Assembly: GCF_003144535.1 (NCBI RefSeq)
Contig: NZ_PHFJ01000004.1
Location: forward strand, 62,001-126,000
Source: Proteus penneri
GTDB lineage: Bacteria > Pseudomonadota > Gammaproteobacteria > Enterobacterales > Enterobacteriaceae
Reading direction: 5' to 3'
DNA length: 64,000 bases
Notes under the pieces: model-generated
What the model was told of the DNA's origin: nothing
What the model saw: the letters and a program-made list of their open reading frames with translations, nothing else
Databases searched by the model: none
Shown: positions 1 through 10,904 of the stretch, one piece after another
Position numbering within the stretch: the first letter of the stretch is position 1
Layout: each line of letters opens with the position of its first letter
Made by a program: the position numbers and the translations under genes

Positions 1-390
1 AGACGAGTATCATGATGTTGGACGGTAGGCACCTTACTCTGGCGTCATTCCTGGCTTATGTGGTATGTTCCCACCCATTATTGTGGACCGACATAAAAAG
101 TTGAATGAGCAACTGATTTATATAATGCACAAGGCGTGCCAACCTTCAAAGTAATTGTTTAATATATTGAAAAATAACAAAAAATAAAAACAACCCTCTG
201 ATATTTTATGTATAACTCTTTTTTATCTAGTTATAAAACAACCAAGCTGTCTCCATATCCAGACAGAGTTACCCTAAATTTTATAATTACTTATATTTCA
301 ATAATATATATGTCGCCAAAAGGAGACACATAAAATAGTGAATGTCGTCGTTTTTACACAACAATAAATAATTCTTTTATTATCAATGAA
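1..390. other. Left-edge intergenic region, no gene supported
   Basis: No reading frame here looks like a gene. The first 170 bases are less AT-rich than the rest and contain a short open stretch on the plus strand (roughly 28-173) with no start or recognisable similarity. It could be the tail of something beginning left of the window. The remainder is AT-rich. Confidence 0.5.
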
Positions 391-420
391 ATAAAGCCTC
401 TAACAATGTAGAGGCTTTAT
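391..420 (-). terminator. purL terminator
   Basis: Twelve-base arms (ATAAAGCCTCTA and its exact complement) enclose a 6-base loop, with A/T-rich flanks on both sides. It lies just downstream of the purL stop and could stop transcription in either direction. Confidence 0.8.
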
Positions 421-451
421 TTGTTTATCACTAAGACAAGATGACTTTTGA

Positions 452-3400
452 TTAATCAAATTGCTTTCTTGCATTACGGAATAATCGCATCCAAGGGCTG
501 TCTTCGCCCCAGTTATCTGGATGCCAAGAATTACTAATTGTTCTAAACACGCGTTCTGGGTGAGGCATCATAATGGTTGAACGACCATCTTTTGTCGTAA
601 CAGCAGTGATCCCTTTTACAGAGCCATTAGGGTTTAATGGATATTGTTCTGTTGGATTACCATAGTGATCGACAAAACGTAATCCCACTAAATTTTGAGC
701 TTCTAGTTGTGCTAATTGCTCTGCATCACGGAATTCAGCAAAACCTTCACCATGAGAAACTGCGATAGGCATTTGCGAACCCACCATACCTTGCAGTAAT
801 AACGATGGACTTTCTGTCACTTTCACTAAACTAAAACGTGCTTCAAAACGCTCAGAACGATTGCGCACAAAACGAGGCCACAAATCTGCACCCAGAATAA
901 GTTCTGATAATGTTGACATCATCTGGCAACCATTACAGACCCCAAGGGATAAGGTATCTTGGCGTTCAAAGAATTGAGCAAATTCATCACGTAAGCGAGA
1001 GTTAAATAAAATAGACTTCGCCCAACCTTCACCCGCGCCTAATACGTCACCGTAAGAGAATCCACCACACGCCACCAGCACATCAAAATCACTAAGTGAA
1101 CGTCGTGAGGAGTGTAAGTCACTCATATGAACATCGATAGCATCAAAACCCGCTCTGTCAAAAGCCGCCGCCATTTCAACATGAGAGTTGACGCCTTGCT
1201 CCCTTAATACCGCAATACGAGGACGGCTTCCTGTTGCAATATAAGGTGCAGCAATATCTTCATTTGGATCAAAGGTTAAATTCACATTTAACCCCGGATC
1301 GTTGAGATCTTGTTTTGCTTGATGCTCTTCATCTGCACACTCAGGGTTATCGCGTAAACGTTGCATTTGCCATGTTGTTTCTGCCCACCAAAGACGCAAG
1401 GTACTGCGTTTTTCATTATAAACTTCAGTTTCACGGCTTTGGATAATAATGGCGTCATTTTCTGTTGCTTGACCTAAATAGTGTAAACAATCCGATAAGC
1501 CATATTCAGCAAATAATGCTTCAACAACCTCTTGATGTTCAGCACTAATTTGGATCACGCCACCGAGTTCTTCATTAAAGAGTCCAGCTAAAATATCTTC
1601 ATCATACGCACTGATATCAACATGTAAGCCACAATGGCCTGTGAATGCCATTTCTGCAAGAGTGACAAATAATCCACCATCAGAACGATCGTGATAGGCC
1701 AACAATTTGCGCTCATTAACCAATTGTTGCATTACATTAAAGAACTGTTTTAACTGCTCAACATTACGAAGATCTGCCGCTTTTTGGCCGAGTTGACGAT
1801 AAACTTGTGCTAGTGCCGTCGCACCTAATGCGTTATGCCCATTTCCCAAATCAATTAGATATAGGCGATTTCCTGCTTGTGTTGATAATTCAGGTGTCAC
1901 TGTTTTACGCACATCTTCAACACGAGAAAATGCCGTGATAACTAAAGATAATGGAGAAGTAACCTCTTTGGTTTTCCCATCTTTATCTTGCCAACGCGTC
2001 TTCATTGACATTGAATCTTTGCCCACAGGAATAGTAATGCCTAACTCTGGACATAACTCTTCACCAATGGCTTTCACTGCATCATATAAACCCGCATCTT
2101 CACCAGGATGGCCTGCTGCCGACATCCAGTTAGCCGAAAGTTTAATACGATTAAGCGCTTCCACATCACAACCCGCCATATTTGTTAACGCTTCGCCGAC
2201 AGCCATACGTGCAGATGCAGCAAAATCTAATAGTGCGATTGGCGCGCGTTCACCGATCGACATTGCTTCACCATAATAGCTATCTAATGTTGCTGTGGTA
2301 ACAGCACAGTTAGCAACAGGAATTTGCCAAGGACCAACCATTTGATCTCGCGCAACCATACCCGTTACCGAACGGTCACCAATGGTAATTAAGAAGGTTT
2401 TTTCAGCAACAGCGGGTAAATGAAGAACACGATATATGGCATCTTTTAAATCAATATCTTTACGATCTAGATACTCACCTTCTGTTTTTTGTGATTTCAC
2501 ATCACGTAACATTTTAGGCGCTTTACCTAATAATATGTCCAATGGCATATCAATAGGTTTATTATCAAAGTGTGTATCGTTTAATACTAATTCACGCTCT
2601 TGCGTAGCTTCACCAATTACAGCATAAGGTGCTCTCTCACGTTGGCATAACGCATCAAAAAGAGGCATTTTTTCAGGTGATACCGCCAATACATAACGCT
2701 CTTGAGATTCATTACACCAGATCTCAAGTGGGCTCATACCCGGTTCATCATTAAGAACATCGCGTAATTCAAAACGACCACCACGCCCCCCATCATTGAC
2801 TAATTCAGGCATTGCATTCGAAAGGCCACCAGCACCAACGTCATGAATAAATAAGATTGGGTTATCGTCACCTAATTGCCAACAACGGTCGATAACTTCT
2901 TGACAACGACGTTCCATTTCTGGGTTATCACGTTGAACAGAAGCAAAATCTAAGTCCGCATCAGATTGGCCTGATGTCATAGAAGAAGCTGCACCACCAC
3001 CAAGGCCAATGTTCATAGATGGTCCACCAAGTACAATCAACTTAGCACCAACAGTAATTTCACCTTTTTGTACGTGATCTTCACGAATATTACCAATTCC
3101 CCCTGCTAACATGATTGGTTTATGGTAACCGCGAATTTCAACGCCATTGTGACTATTAACTTGTTCTTCATAAGTTCTGAAATAGCCTAGTAATGCCGGA
3201 CGACCAAACTCATTATTAAATGCTGCACCACCTAATGGGCCTTCGGTCATAATATCTAATGCATTAACAATTCGCTCTGGTTTGCCAAAATCTTCTTCCC
3301 AAGGCTGTTCAAATCCAGGAATACGTAAATTAGAAACCGAAAATCCAACTAGACCCGCTTTAGGTTTTGCACCACGCCCCGTTGCACCTTCATCTCGAAT

Positions 3401-4342
3401 TTCACCACCAGAACCTGTTGCAGCCCCTGGCCAAGGTGAAATCGCCGTTGGGTGGTTATGTGTTTCCACTTTCATCAAGATATGTACGGGTTCTTGATGA
3501 TAATGGTAATGCCCTTTCTCAGCATCAGGATAAAAACGCCCTGCCACAGAGCCTTCCATTACAGCAGCATTATCCTTATAAGCAGACATGACATAATCAG
3601 GCGTTTGCTCAAACGTATTTTTAATCATTTTAAATAATGATTTATCTTGAGCTTTACCATCAATTATCCAATCTGCATTAAATATTTTGTGGCGACAATG
3701 TTCAGAGTTGGCTTGTGCAAACATATAAAGCTCAACATCAGTTGGATTACGTTGTAAGCGGTTAAATGCATCGACTAGGTAATCAACTTCATCATCTGCC
3801 AGCGCTAATCCCATTTCGATATTCGCTTTTACCAGTGCATCCTTGCCTCTTGCAAGAACATCAATAGTTTTTAGTGGTGCTGGCGTTTGCTCGGCAAAAA
3901 GTGCATTTACATCTTGATAATTTAAGAAAATGGTTTCCATCATTCGATCATGAATAAAACCATAAAGTTGTTGCCACTGAGTGTCTGTCATCGTACCGCA
4001 TTCAATAAAGTAAGCGATACCACGTTCAATTCGGACAACCTTGGCTAAACCACACTTATGTGCAATATCTGTCGCTTTAGAAGACCAAGGTGAAATTGTT
4101 CCTGGGCGAGGCGTAACAACTCGCATTTCCCCAACAGGCTCATGCTCTGTTAATGAAGGCCCATAATGCAGTAGTTGACGTAATTTAATTTGGTCATCTT
4201 CAGATAACTGCCCTTCCACTTTCGCGAAATGGACAAATTCCGCGTATATACCTTGTACAGGAAGAGCATTTTCCTGACATAGAGTGAGTAATTTATTAAT
4301 ACGAAACGCGGATAAAGCGGGGGAGCCACGCAGGATTTCCAT
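452..4342 (-). CDS. purL: Phosphoribosylformylglycinamidine synthase (FGAM synthase)
   Basis: Large single-chain PurL of 1296 residues, the usual size in enterobacteria. It makes FGAM from FGAR, ATP and glutamine, the fourth step of de novo purine synthesis, in the cytoplasm. The N-terminal PurS-like part is followed by two AIRS-type synthase halves ([13 protein letters not shown] loop, GGAASS motif) and a C-terminal class I glutaminase with the nucleophile in GVCNGCQMM (about residue 1136) and the His/Glu pair in MPHPERVFR near the C-terminus. It is transcribed alone. A PurR box and a -10 lie upstream and a strong hairpin downstream. No sign of damage. Confidence 0.98.
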   Translation of the reverse strand: MEILRGSPALSAFRINKLLTLCQENALPVQGIYAEFVHFAKVEGQLSEDDQIKLRQLLHYGPSLTEHEPVGEMRVVTPRPGTISPWSSKATDIAHKCGLAKVVRIERGIAYFIECGTMTDTQWQQLYGFIHDRMMETIFLNYQDVNALFAEQTPAPLKTIDVLARGKDALVKANIEMGLALADDEVDYLVDAFNRLQRNPTDVELYMFAQANSEHCRHKIFNADWIIDGKAQDKSLFKMIKNTFEQTPDYVMSAYKDNAAVMEGSVAGRFYPDAEKGHYHYHQEPVHILMKVETHNHPTAISPWPGAATGSGGEIRDEGATGRGAKPKAGLVGFSVSNLRIPGFEQPWEEDFGKPERIVNALDIMTEGPLGGAAFNNEFGRPALLGYFRTYEEQVNSHNGVEIRGYHKPIMLAGGIGNIREDHVQKGEITVGAKLIVLGGPSMNIGLGGGAASSMTSGQSDADLDFASVQRDNPEMERRCQEVIDRCWQLGDDNPILFIHDVGAGGLSNAMPELVNDGGRGGRFELRDVLNDEPGMSPLEIWCNESQERYVLAVSPEKMPLFDALCQRERAPYAVIGEATQERELVLNDTHFDNKPIDMPLDILLGKAPKMLRDVKSQKTEGEYLDRKDIDLKDAIYRVLHLPAVAEKTFLITIGDRSVTGMVARDQMVGPWQIPVANCAVTTATLDSYYGEAMSIGERAPIALLDFAASARMAVGEALTNMAGCDVEALNRIKLSANWMSAAGHPGEDAGLYDAVKAIGEELCPELGITIPVGKDSMSMKTRWQDKDGKTKEVTSPLSLVITAFSRVEDVRKTVTPELSTQAGNRLYLIDLGNGHNALGATALAQVYRQLGQKAADLRNVEQLKQFFNVMQQLVNERKLLAYHDRSDGGLFVTLAEMAFTGHCGLHVDISAYDEDILAGLFNEELGGVIQISAEHQEVVEALFAEYGLSDCLHYLGQATENDAIIIQSRETEVYNEKRSTLRLWWAETTWQMQRLRDNPECADEEHQAKQDLNDPGLNVNLTFDPNEDIAAPYIATGSRPRIAVLREQGVNSHVEMAAAFDRAGFDAIDVHMSDLHSSRRSLSDFDVLVACGGFSYGDVLGAGEGWAKSILFNSRLRDEFAQFFERQDTLSLGVCNGCQMMSTLSELILGADLWPRFVRNRSERFEARFSLVKVTESPSLLLQGMVGSQMPIAVSHGEGFAEFRDAEQLAQLEAQNLVGLRFVDHYGNPTEQYPLNPNGSVKGITAVTTKDGRSTIMMPHPERVFRTISNSWHPDNWGEDSPWMRLFRNARKQFD

Positions 4343-4401
4343 AGTATTGAGTTCTCTCTTTTAGCAGCTAGCCTGATCAATCATTCAGGGGAAACTCGCC
4401 T

Positions 4402-4430
4402 AGTATAATAGAATAACCGTCCAGACGAAA
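4402..4430 (-). promoter_or_regulatory. purL promoter
   Basis: On the minus strand a TATACT -10 (4407-4402) sits 17 bases from a weak TTTCGT -35 (4430-4425). The -35 overlaps the PurR box, which fits repression by blocking RNA polymerase. Confidence 0.55.
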
Positions 4431-4440
4431 CCGTTTGCGT
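4425..4440 (-). promoter_or_regulatory. PurR operator upstream of purL
   Basis: Read on the minus strand the 16 bases are ACGCAAACGGTTTCGT, close to the PurR consensus ACGCAAACGTTTTCNT. It lies about 85 bases before the purL start. Purine-dependent repression of purL by PurR is established in E. coli; here it is inferred from the match and the position. Confidence 0.85.
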
Positions 4441-4606
4441 GAACAAAATAACGGCATTTAACTTAGAGTGTTTTAATGATTAATTGGTGTAATCAAGTTG
4501 CGTCTTGCCAATATGTTAAGCAAAATGCTCGATTACTGGAAATTTATCCATGTTAAAATGACGATTTTACACACAACAATAAACAACGTTAACGAGAACC
4601 AACCTA

Positions 4607-6067
4607 TTGAATAATATAAGGATAAACTATTTCGTTATCGTTATCATAGCGCTCTTTTCAGCGGCCATTATCGCATTGAATATTACATGGCCAGATAGGC
4701 AAAAAGCGCAGATAAATAAGATTTTATCTCGTGGTGAGTTAAGAATTAGTACGATACCTTCACCATTGATAACGATGAACGATAAAAAGGACCCCGTAGG
4801 TTTCGATTATGAATTAGTTAAACGCTTTGCAGACTACTTAGGCGTGAAACTTGTCGTTAATATGCGGACAAATATCAACCAAATGTTTGATGATCTGGAG
4901 AATAATAAAGCTGATTTTATCGCCGCCGGATTACTTTATAATCAAGAGAGATTAGATAAGACACGCAGTGGCCCTGCTTACTTTTCAGTTTCTCAACAGC
5001 TCATTTACCGTAAAGGGACATTGAGGCCACGTAGCTTTGATACGTTAGATGGGCGCCTTGTTGTCACGGCTGGCTCTGCTCATGCAAGTTTATTGCGAAC
5101 ATTAAAAGAGACGCAATATCCCGAGCTTGAATGGGAAGAATCAGATAATCAGACAACCTCACAACTGCTAGAAGCATTATCTGAAGGCAAAATAACCTAT
5201 GTGTTAGCAGACTCAATCAGTGTTGCAGTACAACAACGCATTCATCCGAATGTTGCCGTAGGGTTTGAAGTCACGGAAAGCCGACCATTAACATGGTATT
5301 TGCCGGATAGTGAAGATAACAGCTTATATGCGGCGATGCTTGATTACTTTAATCAATTATCTCAAGAAGATGTGTTAGCAAGACTTGAAGAAAAGTATTT
5401 TGGCCATGTGGGTTCGTTTGATTACTTCGATACTATCTCTTTTATTACGGCGATAGATTCTGTTTTACCAAACTATCAGCCCCTTTTTGAAAAATATGCA
5501 GATACTTTCGATTGGCGGTTATTGGCAGCTATGGCATGGCAAGAATCACATTGGGACCCTCATGCTACATCACCAACTGGAGTAAGAGGATTAATGATGT
5601 TAACTCGTCCCACGGCATCAAGTATGGGCGTTACTGATAGGCTTGATCCTGAAGAGAGTGTTCGAGGTGGAGCGCAATATCTTAAGCATCTCCTTTCGCG
5701 TTTACCAGATTCTATCCCTGAAGATGAAAGAATTTGGTTTGCATTAGCAGCATATAATATAGGATTTGGCCATATGCTTGATGCCAGAAGACTTACTGAG
5801 CAACAAAATGCCGATCCTGACAGTTGGCTAGATGTAAAATCAAGATTACCTCTACTTAGCCAAAAGAAATATTATGAAAATCTCCCTTATGGCTATGCCA
5901 GAGGGCATGAGGCTTATCGCTATGTTGAAAACATTCGACGATATCAACTCAGCCTTGTTGGTTACCTTCAAGCCAAAGAGAGCAAAAATAAAATATTATC
6001 TAAAGATCAAGAGGATGATGAAGAACAAGGAAGCTCACCATTGACTCAAGATATGGCTTATCAATAA
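4607..6067 (+). CDS. mltF: Membrane-bound lytic murein transglycosylase F
   Basis: 486 residues from a TTG start (no better ATG keeps the membrane segment). An N-terminal hydrophobic anchor (about residues 7-26) is followed by a periplasmic-binding-protein-like domain (SBP family 3, about 40-265) and a C-terminal SLT transglycosylase domain with the catalytic Glu at about 313 in WQESHWDP. Downstream are the GLMMLT and AYNIG motifs of the family. It cleaves peptidoglycan to anhydromuropeptides at the outer membrane. Divergent from purL, as in E. coli. Somewhat shorter than E. coli MltF (518). Confidence 0.95.
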   Translation: MNNIRINYFVIVIIALFSAAIIALNITWPDRQKAQINKILSRGELRISTIPSPLITMNDKKDPVGFDYELVKRFADYLGVKLVVNMRTNINQMFDDLENNKADFIAAGLLYNQERLDKTRSGPAYFSVSQQLIYRKGTLRPRSFDTLDGRLVVTAGSAHASLLRTLKETQYPELEWEESDNQTTSQLLEALSEGKITYVLADSISVAVQQRIHPNVAVGFEVTESRPLTWYLPDSEDNSLYAAMLDYFNQLSQEDVLARLEEKYFGHVGSFDYFDTISFITAIDSVLPNYQPLFEKYADTFDWRLLAAMAWQESHWDPHATSPTGVRGLMMLTRPTASSMGVTDRLDPEESVRGGAQYLKHLLSRLPDSIPEDERIWFALAAYNIGFGHMLDARRLTEQQNADPDSWLDVKSRLPLLSQKKYYENLPYGYARGHEAYRYVENIRRYQLSLVGYLQAKESKNKILSKDQEDDEEQGSSPLTQDMAYQ

Positions 6068-6100
6068 TTTTTTGTACTTAAAAACAACCAATTAAACAGC

Positions 6101-6126
6101 ATAGCCTCTTTTATAGAGGCTTATTT
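6101..6126 (+). terminator. mltF terminator
   Basis: A short hairpin with GCCTC and GAGGC arms flanked by A/T-rich sequence (TTATTTATTT follows), 35 bases after the mltF stop. Confidence 0.6.
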
Positions 6127-6874
6127 ATTTCATTTCTCTATTGAAAAATCTTTCCTGTCATAAAGCAATCCCTAAATTAATATTTTCTTAATACTAAGAA
6201 TTGTTACATTTTTTCAAGTTTTTTTTCCCAAAAATAGGGAAAACTCATGTGTTAAAAAATGTAACACTCATTAGCAAAAACACTCAGCCAATGAGTAAAT
6301 TGTATTTTAAATAACCTAACTAGTCATTTTAAGAGTATCAGAATAGGTAAAATATAAGAAAAAATTAACTTAAATACGTAGGAATTATCTCATTAGTTAC
6401 TATTCATTTTATGATTATTATTTTGTTAAAAACTTTTTTTTCGTCAAAAATTAACTCAACCACTTCTTTATTAACATCTAACTTATTGAATTATATATAT
6501 TATGATAATCTATAATTGTTTTTATTAATTTTCTTAACCTAATGTTAAGAACCTTACCTTTTATAAAGTTAAAATAATGTTAATTATATTGTCTATTAAA
6601 TTTATCTGCCTGATAAACTTTTTAACCCATAAAGAGAGTAATAAAAATAATAAACCTATACAAAACTCTATTAATATGGAATAGGCGAGATTAAATATGA
6701 AAATTGAGGAAATCAACAAAACGTTATATCAAACAGAGCACATTTGTTGATATCATATAAACCAGTCATTATTCGAAATAACTCGAAATATAATGCAAAT
6801 CAATTTTTATATTCCGACATTAATATTATTTTCTACAAGTAATAATACGCACGATCTTCAAGGGATTATTTATA
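6127..6874 (+). promoter_or_regulatory. pmf upstream regulatory region
   Basis: About 750 bases of very AT-rich DNA without a gene, leading into the fimbrial operon. It holds a nested inverted repeat (6202-6266, listed separately) and many short A/T tracts typical of silencer-bound DNA. No recombinase gene is next to it, and I saw no long inverted repeat of the type that flanks the invertible mrp promoter. The pmfA ribosome site AAGGGA precedes the ATG at 6875. Confidence 0.5.
6202..6266. repeat. Nested inverted repeat upstream of pmf
   Basis: Perfect 13-base arms TGTTACATTTTTT (6202-6214) and AAAAAATGTAACA (6254-6266) lie 39 bases apart. Inside is a second hairpin with TTTTCCC / GGGAAAA arms around a 7-base loop (6223-6243). 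The symmetry suggests a protein-binding site or a cruciform. It is not followed by a T-run on either strand. Confidence 0.6.
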
Positions 6875-7423
6875 ATGAAACTGAGTAAAATTGCTTTAGC
6901 TGCTGCTTTAGTATTTGGTATTAATTCTGTTGCAACTGCTGAAACTCCTGCACCAAAAATTGGCGCAACTAAAGGCGAAATTCAATTAAAAGGTGAAATT
7001 GTTAATTCAGCTTGTGGATTAGCCGCTTCTTCAAGCCCTGTTATTGTTGACTTTAGTGAAATCCCAACTTCTGCATTAGCAAATATGCAGAAAGCAGGTA
7101 ACGTTAAAAAAGATATCGAATTACAAGACTGTGATACTACCGTAGCAAAAACAGCTACTGTTAGCTATACACCAAGCGTTGTTAATGCAACAAATAAAGA
7201 CTTAGCTTCTTTCGTATCTGGCTCAGCTTCTGGCGCAGGTATCGGTTTAATGGATGCTGGCAGCAAATCAGTAAAATGGAACACAGCAACAACACCTGTA
7301 CAATTAGTTAATGGCGTTTCTAAAATCCCATTCGTTGCTTACGTTCAAGCTGAATCAGCTGACGCTACTGTAACTCCTGGTGAATTCCAAGCCGTTATCA
7401 ACTTCCAAGTTGATTATCAGTAA
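6875..7423 (+). CDS. pmfA: Major fimbrial subunit PmfA
   Basis: 182 residues with a signal peptide of about 22 residues (cut after TATA or TAETP) and a type 1 pilin fold. The conserved cysteine pair is at 47 (NSACG) and 86 (LQDCD), and the chain ends in NFQVDYQ, the C-terminal donor-strand motif with penultimate Tyr. It is first in a five-gene chaperone-usher operon in the order subunit-usher-chaperone-adhesin-minor subunit, which is the order of the P. mirabilis pmfACDEF operon. A hairpin separates it from the usher gene, as is common where the major pilin must be made in excess. The pmf name comes from operon order and recall of the family, not a search. Confidence 0.85.
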   Translation: MKLSKIALAAALVFGINSVATAETPAPKIGATKGEIQLKGEIVNSACGLAASSSPVIVDFSEIPTSALANMQKAGNVKKDIELQDCDTTVAKTATVSYTPSVVNATNKDLASFVSGSASGAGIGLMDAGSKSVKWNTATTPVQLVNGVSKIPFVAYVQAESADATVTPGEFQAVINFQVDYQ

Positions 7424-7465
7424 TCGTTTTATTTATTTTAATTAATTAAATAATAAATTACTGCA

Positions 7466-7493
7466 TTAACGCAGGGGATTTCCTCTGCGTTAA
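7466..7493 (+). terminator. pmfA-pmfC intercistronic hairpin
   Basis: Thirteen-base arms (TTAACGCAGGGGA and its near-complement, one G:T pair) with a 2-base loop, 43 bases after pmfA. No strong T-run follows, so it is likely a partial terminator or a 3' mRNA stabiliser that favours pmfA over the downstream genes. Confidence 0.65.
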
Positions 7494-7597
7494 ATTTGAT
7501 AAAACACTTCAATTTAATAAGAATAAAATAAAAATTAATTAAATAAATATTCATTATTTAATTGGTTTTTATTTTATTAATAATTAGGCGTTTATTC

Positions 7598-10084
7598 ATG
7601 TTAATTTCTTTTTTTCACAGCACAATATGGAAAAACATTTGTGCCATTTTGCTATTGTGCTTAGCGTTTTCCGCTCAAGCTGAGCAAGATGATTCTGTGG
7701 AATTTAACATTCATATGCTAGATGCCGAAGACAGAGATAATGTTGATTTATCTCGTTTTGCAACTTCTAATTACATTATTCCGGGTATGTACTACTTAGA
7801 TATCCGTATAAACGGCCGTGATTTCCCTCGCCAAAACATTAATTATGTTGAAGTGAAACCCAATTACTCCATCGCTTGTATTGACCCTACTCTTCTAAAA
7901 AAATTAACAGTTAACGAAGAAAATCAAAAATTTATCGAAGAAATCTCACCAGATTGTTTCGATATTAGTCAATTACCGGGTATCTCTATCAAAAATGATG
8001 GTGGTGTTCTCGATATTGTTATACCTCGCTCACTAATGAAGTATGAAGATACGGATTGGACGCCACCTGAATTGTGGGATCCGGGTGTATCTGGGCTATT
8101 AGTTGACTATACCTTAACAGGGACATCGACACGTCCTAATAAAGGTAATAATAACAATTCATTGACAGGATATGGGCAAGCAGGGATTAACCTTGGTGAA
8201 TGGCGATTACGTGCTGAATATCAAGGAAATTATTCATCTGAATACTCATCAAACAATAGTTTTGATTGGAATCAGATTTACGCATATAAACCATTACCTA
8301 ACCAAGCAGCAAAATTAACGCTTGGTGAAACTTACTTAAACTCCCAAGTTTTTGATAGTTTTCGTTTTACAGGCGCCAATATACAAAGTGATGAAAGAAT
8401 GTTGCCCCCGTCGTTGCAAGGTTATGCACCTGAAATTCATGGTATCGCAAACACTAATGCCAAAGTAACGGTAACGCAAAATGGTCGCTTAATTTATGAA
8501 ACCACCGTACCTGCGGGCCCTTTTGCTATTAAACATTTACAAGATACGGTACAAGGTCAATTAAATGTCAGAGTTGAAGAGCAAAACGGTAAAGTAAACG
8601 AATTCCAAGTACAAACAGCCAATCTACCTTATATGACTCGCCCAGGTTCAGTGCGCTATAACACATCAATCGGTCAGTCATCACTCAACAACCATAAAAT
8701 GCAGGGGCCTGTTTTTTATCAAGGCGATTTTTCATGGGGTATGAACAACACATGGTCACTGTATGGCGGAGTTTTATTAACGGTTAAAGATTACAATGCG
8801 TGGTCATTAGGCTTAGGTCACGATATGGGGCGTTTAGGTACCCTTTCAGGTGATATTACTCAATCTTATAGCAAAACCTATGATAATGAGAATATCAACG
8901 GGATGTCTTTCAAACTGAACTACGCTAAAACATTCGATGAGTACCATAGTACGATTACTTTTGCTGGTTACCGTTTTTCAGAGAAAACATTCCGCTCTTT
9001 CTCTCAATATATAGATGAGCGTTATAACAATATTAATAACAATGGTTATGAAAAAGAGATGTATACCATTACAGGTAACAAAACTTTTTGGGCTGATGAT
9101 ATTGAAAAATCGACAACACTTTATCTATCTTATCGACACCAAAACTATTGGGATAAAAATACACAAGAACAATATGGTGTTACGGTAAGTCGCAATTTTT
9201 CTATTATGGGTATAGAACAGATTAATACTAATTTATCAGCATTTCGTACTCAGCATAAAGGAAATACTGATGACAGTATTTCTTTCAATATTTCAGTTCC
9301 ATTAGGAAGTAGCAAAAGCCTTGGTTATAGCTTGCAAAACAGTAACGGAAAAGTGAACCAAATGGCCTCTTATTCTGATAATAGCAATTATAATAATCTA
9401 TGGCGTATCCGAGCTGGTTTAAGCTCAGATAATAAAGCGAATACTGATGGTTATTATCAATACCGCTCGCAATATGCAGAAATTAATGCCAATGCAAGCT
9501 ATCAACAAGATAACTATGTTGCTGTAGGTGCAACAGTAAAAGGCGGATTTACAGCTACTCGTCAAGGTGCTGCATTACATAGTAGCAGCATGACATCGAG
9601 TACAGCTCGAATGATGGTTGATACAGATGGCGTTGCAGGTGTTCCATTTAATAATCAAAGCACAACAACCAACCTATTTGGTATTGGAGTATTAACTGAC
9701 TTAACCAGTTATAACAATGTTGATGCTCGTATTGATGTTGATAAAATGGATTCAGATATTGAAACACACAAAGCCATTACATCTGCAACGTTAACTGAAG
9801 GTGCGATTGGCTACTATAAATTTCCTGTTCGACAAGGTGAACGCCTAATGGCTATCTTACGAACTGTCGATCAAGCATACCCACCATTTGGTGCCGAAAT
9901 TACCAATAAAAACGGTGAAAATATGGGAATGGTAATGGAAGATGGTTTAGTTTATATCGCCGGTGTTAACCTTAATGAATCATTAAACGTGATTTGGGGT
10001 GGTAAAACCCAGTGTACGATTACAATTCCAGCCGTAATTAACGATCCACTAAAACGTGAATCATTATTATGTCAGGGACTTTAA
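7598..10084 (+). CDS. pmfC: Outer membrane fimbrial usher PmfC
   Basis: 828 residues if started at the ATG at 7598, which gives a clean signal peptide (about 30 residues ending FSAQA); an ATG 36 bases upstream only adds extra hydrophobic residues. PapC/FimD-type usher: N-terminal chaperone-binding domain (EFNIHMLD, 'DLSRF'), a 24-strand pore interrupted by a plug (about 230-320, LPPSLQGYAP), and C-terminal domains with a cysteine pair near the end (TQC and LLC). It threads PmfD-subunit complexes through the outer membrane. Confidence 0.93.
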   Translation: MLISFFHSTIWKNICAILLLCLAFSAQAEQDDSVEFNIHMLDAEDRDNVDLSRFATSNYIIPGMYYLDIRINGRDFPRQNINYVEVKPNYSIACIDPTLLKKLTVNEENQKFIEEISPDCFDISQLPGISIKNDGGVLDIVIPRSLMKYEDTDWTPPELWDPGVSGLLVDYTLTGTSTRPNKGNNNNSLTGYGQAGINLGEWRLRAEYQGNYSSEYSSNNSFDWNQIYAYKPLPNQAAKLTLGETYLNSQVFDSFRFTGANIQSDERMLPPSLQGYAPEIHGIANTNAKVTVTQNGRLIYETTVPAGPFAIKHLQDTVQGQLNVRVEEQNGKVNEFQVQTANLPYMTRPGSVRYNTSIGQSSLNNHKMQGPVFYQGDFSWGMNNTWSLYGGVLLTVKDYNAWSLGLGHDMGRLGTLSGDITQSYSKTYDNENINGMSFKLNYAKTFDEYHSTITFAGYRFSEKTFRSFSQYIDERYNNINNNGYEKEMYTITGNKTFWADDIEKSTTLYLSYRHQNYWDKNTQEQYGVTVSRNFSIMGIEQINTNLSAFRTQHKGNTDDSISFNISVPLGSSKSLGYSLQNSNGKVNQMASYSDNSNYNNLWRIRAGLSSDNKANTDGYYQYRSQYAEINANASYQQDNYVAVGATVKGGFTATRQGAALHSSSMTSSTARMMVDTDGVAGVPFNNQSTTTNLFGIGVLTDLTSYNNVDARIDVDKMDSDIETHKAITSATLTEGAIGYYKFPVRQGERLMAILRTVDQAYPPFGAEITNKNGENMGMVMEDGLVYIAGVNLNESLNVIWGGKTQCTITIPAVINDPLKRESLLCQGL

Positions 10085-10114
10085 TGAACAAAATGAATTA
10101 CTAGAGATAATTGT

Positions 10115-10879
10115 ATGAACTCATTCAACACACTCAAAACGCTTTTTTGTGGCTCATTAATTGCACTCAGCATAGTGAGTACGACTCAAGCGGGCGTGTC
10201 ATTAGATAGAACTCGCGTTGTGCTTATGGGCAACGAAAACTCAGCGAGTGTAAACTTAAAAAATACTAGCCCTGATATTCCTTTTTTAGCGCAATCATGG
10301 GTTGAAAATGAACACGGACAAAAAATCGCATCTCCTTTAGTGGCGTTACCGCCCTTACAGCGTCTTGATGGTGACCAAAAAGGTGTTGTCAGAATTACCA
10401 AAACAGCAGAAATTGGGCTTTTGCCACAAGATAGAGAATCATTGTTTTATTTAAATGTTCGTGAAATTCCTCCGGCACCAAAACAAGCGAATGTGTTGCA
10501 AATGGCAATGCAGTCTCGCATTAAATTATTCTACCGCCCAACTGCTATTATTCCTGAAAAACCGGGCATGATTTGGCAAGACCAATTAGTATTTAAAAAA
10601 CAAGGTAATCAATTTATTGCCGAAAACCCAACACCTTACTACATCACAATTATTGGGCTTTCTAATAAATTGAATGGTGAAGATAGCGATAAGTTAACCA
10701 CTTTTCCTGGTTTAATGGTTGCGCCTAAATCATCACTGGAAATTCCAGTTAAAACGAGTAACGTCAATCAATTTTACATGATGTATGTAAATGATTACGG
10801 TGGGCATCCAGAATTAAAATTTGTTTGCCAACAAAATAGCTGTAAAGCAGCACCGAAAGACCAACAACCAAAATATTAA
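10115..10879 (+). CDS. pmfD: Periplasmic fimbrial chaperone PmfD
   Basis: 254 residues with a signal peptide ending TTQAG. PapD-like two-domain immunoglobulin fold: N-terminal G1 motif region (VLQMAMQSRIKLFYRPTAI) and the basic residues expected to grip the subunit C-terminus (Arg near TRVVLMG, Lys/Arg in RIKLFYRP). A disulphide pair (KFVCQQNSCK) lies near the C-terminus. It folds and delivers Pmf subunits to the usher. It starts 30 bases after pmfC and 25 bases before pmfE, so it is cotranscribed. Confidence 0.93.
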   Translation: MNSFNTLKTLFCGSLIALSIVSTTQAGVSLDRTRVVLMGNENSASVNLKNTSPDIPFLAQSWVENEHGQKIASPLVALPPLQRLDGDQKGVVRITKTAEIGLLPQDRESLFYLNVREIPPAPKQANVLQMAMQSRIKLFYRPTAIIPEKPGMIWQDQLVFKKQGNQFIAENPTPYYITIIGLSNKLNGEDSDKLTTFPGLMVAPKSSLEIPVKTSNVNQFYMMYVNDYGGHPELKFVCQQNSCKAAPKDQQPKY

Positions 10880-10904
10880 TTAACTTGACGCCGGTAGGAA
10901 TAAA

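Noticed and set aside
1935-2276. Plus-strand frames inside purL and similar frames opposite other core genes
   Set aside because: Shadows of well-supported genes on the opposite strand; no family resemblance or start signals.
6127-6874. Invertible promoter element for pmf
   Set aside because: No long inverted repeats at switch-like spacing and no recombinase gene in the operon neighbourhood.
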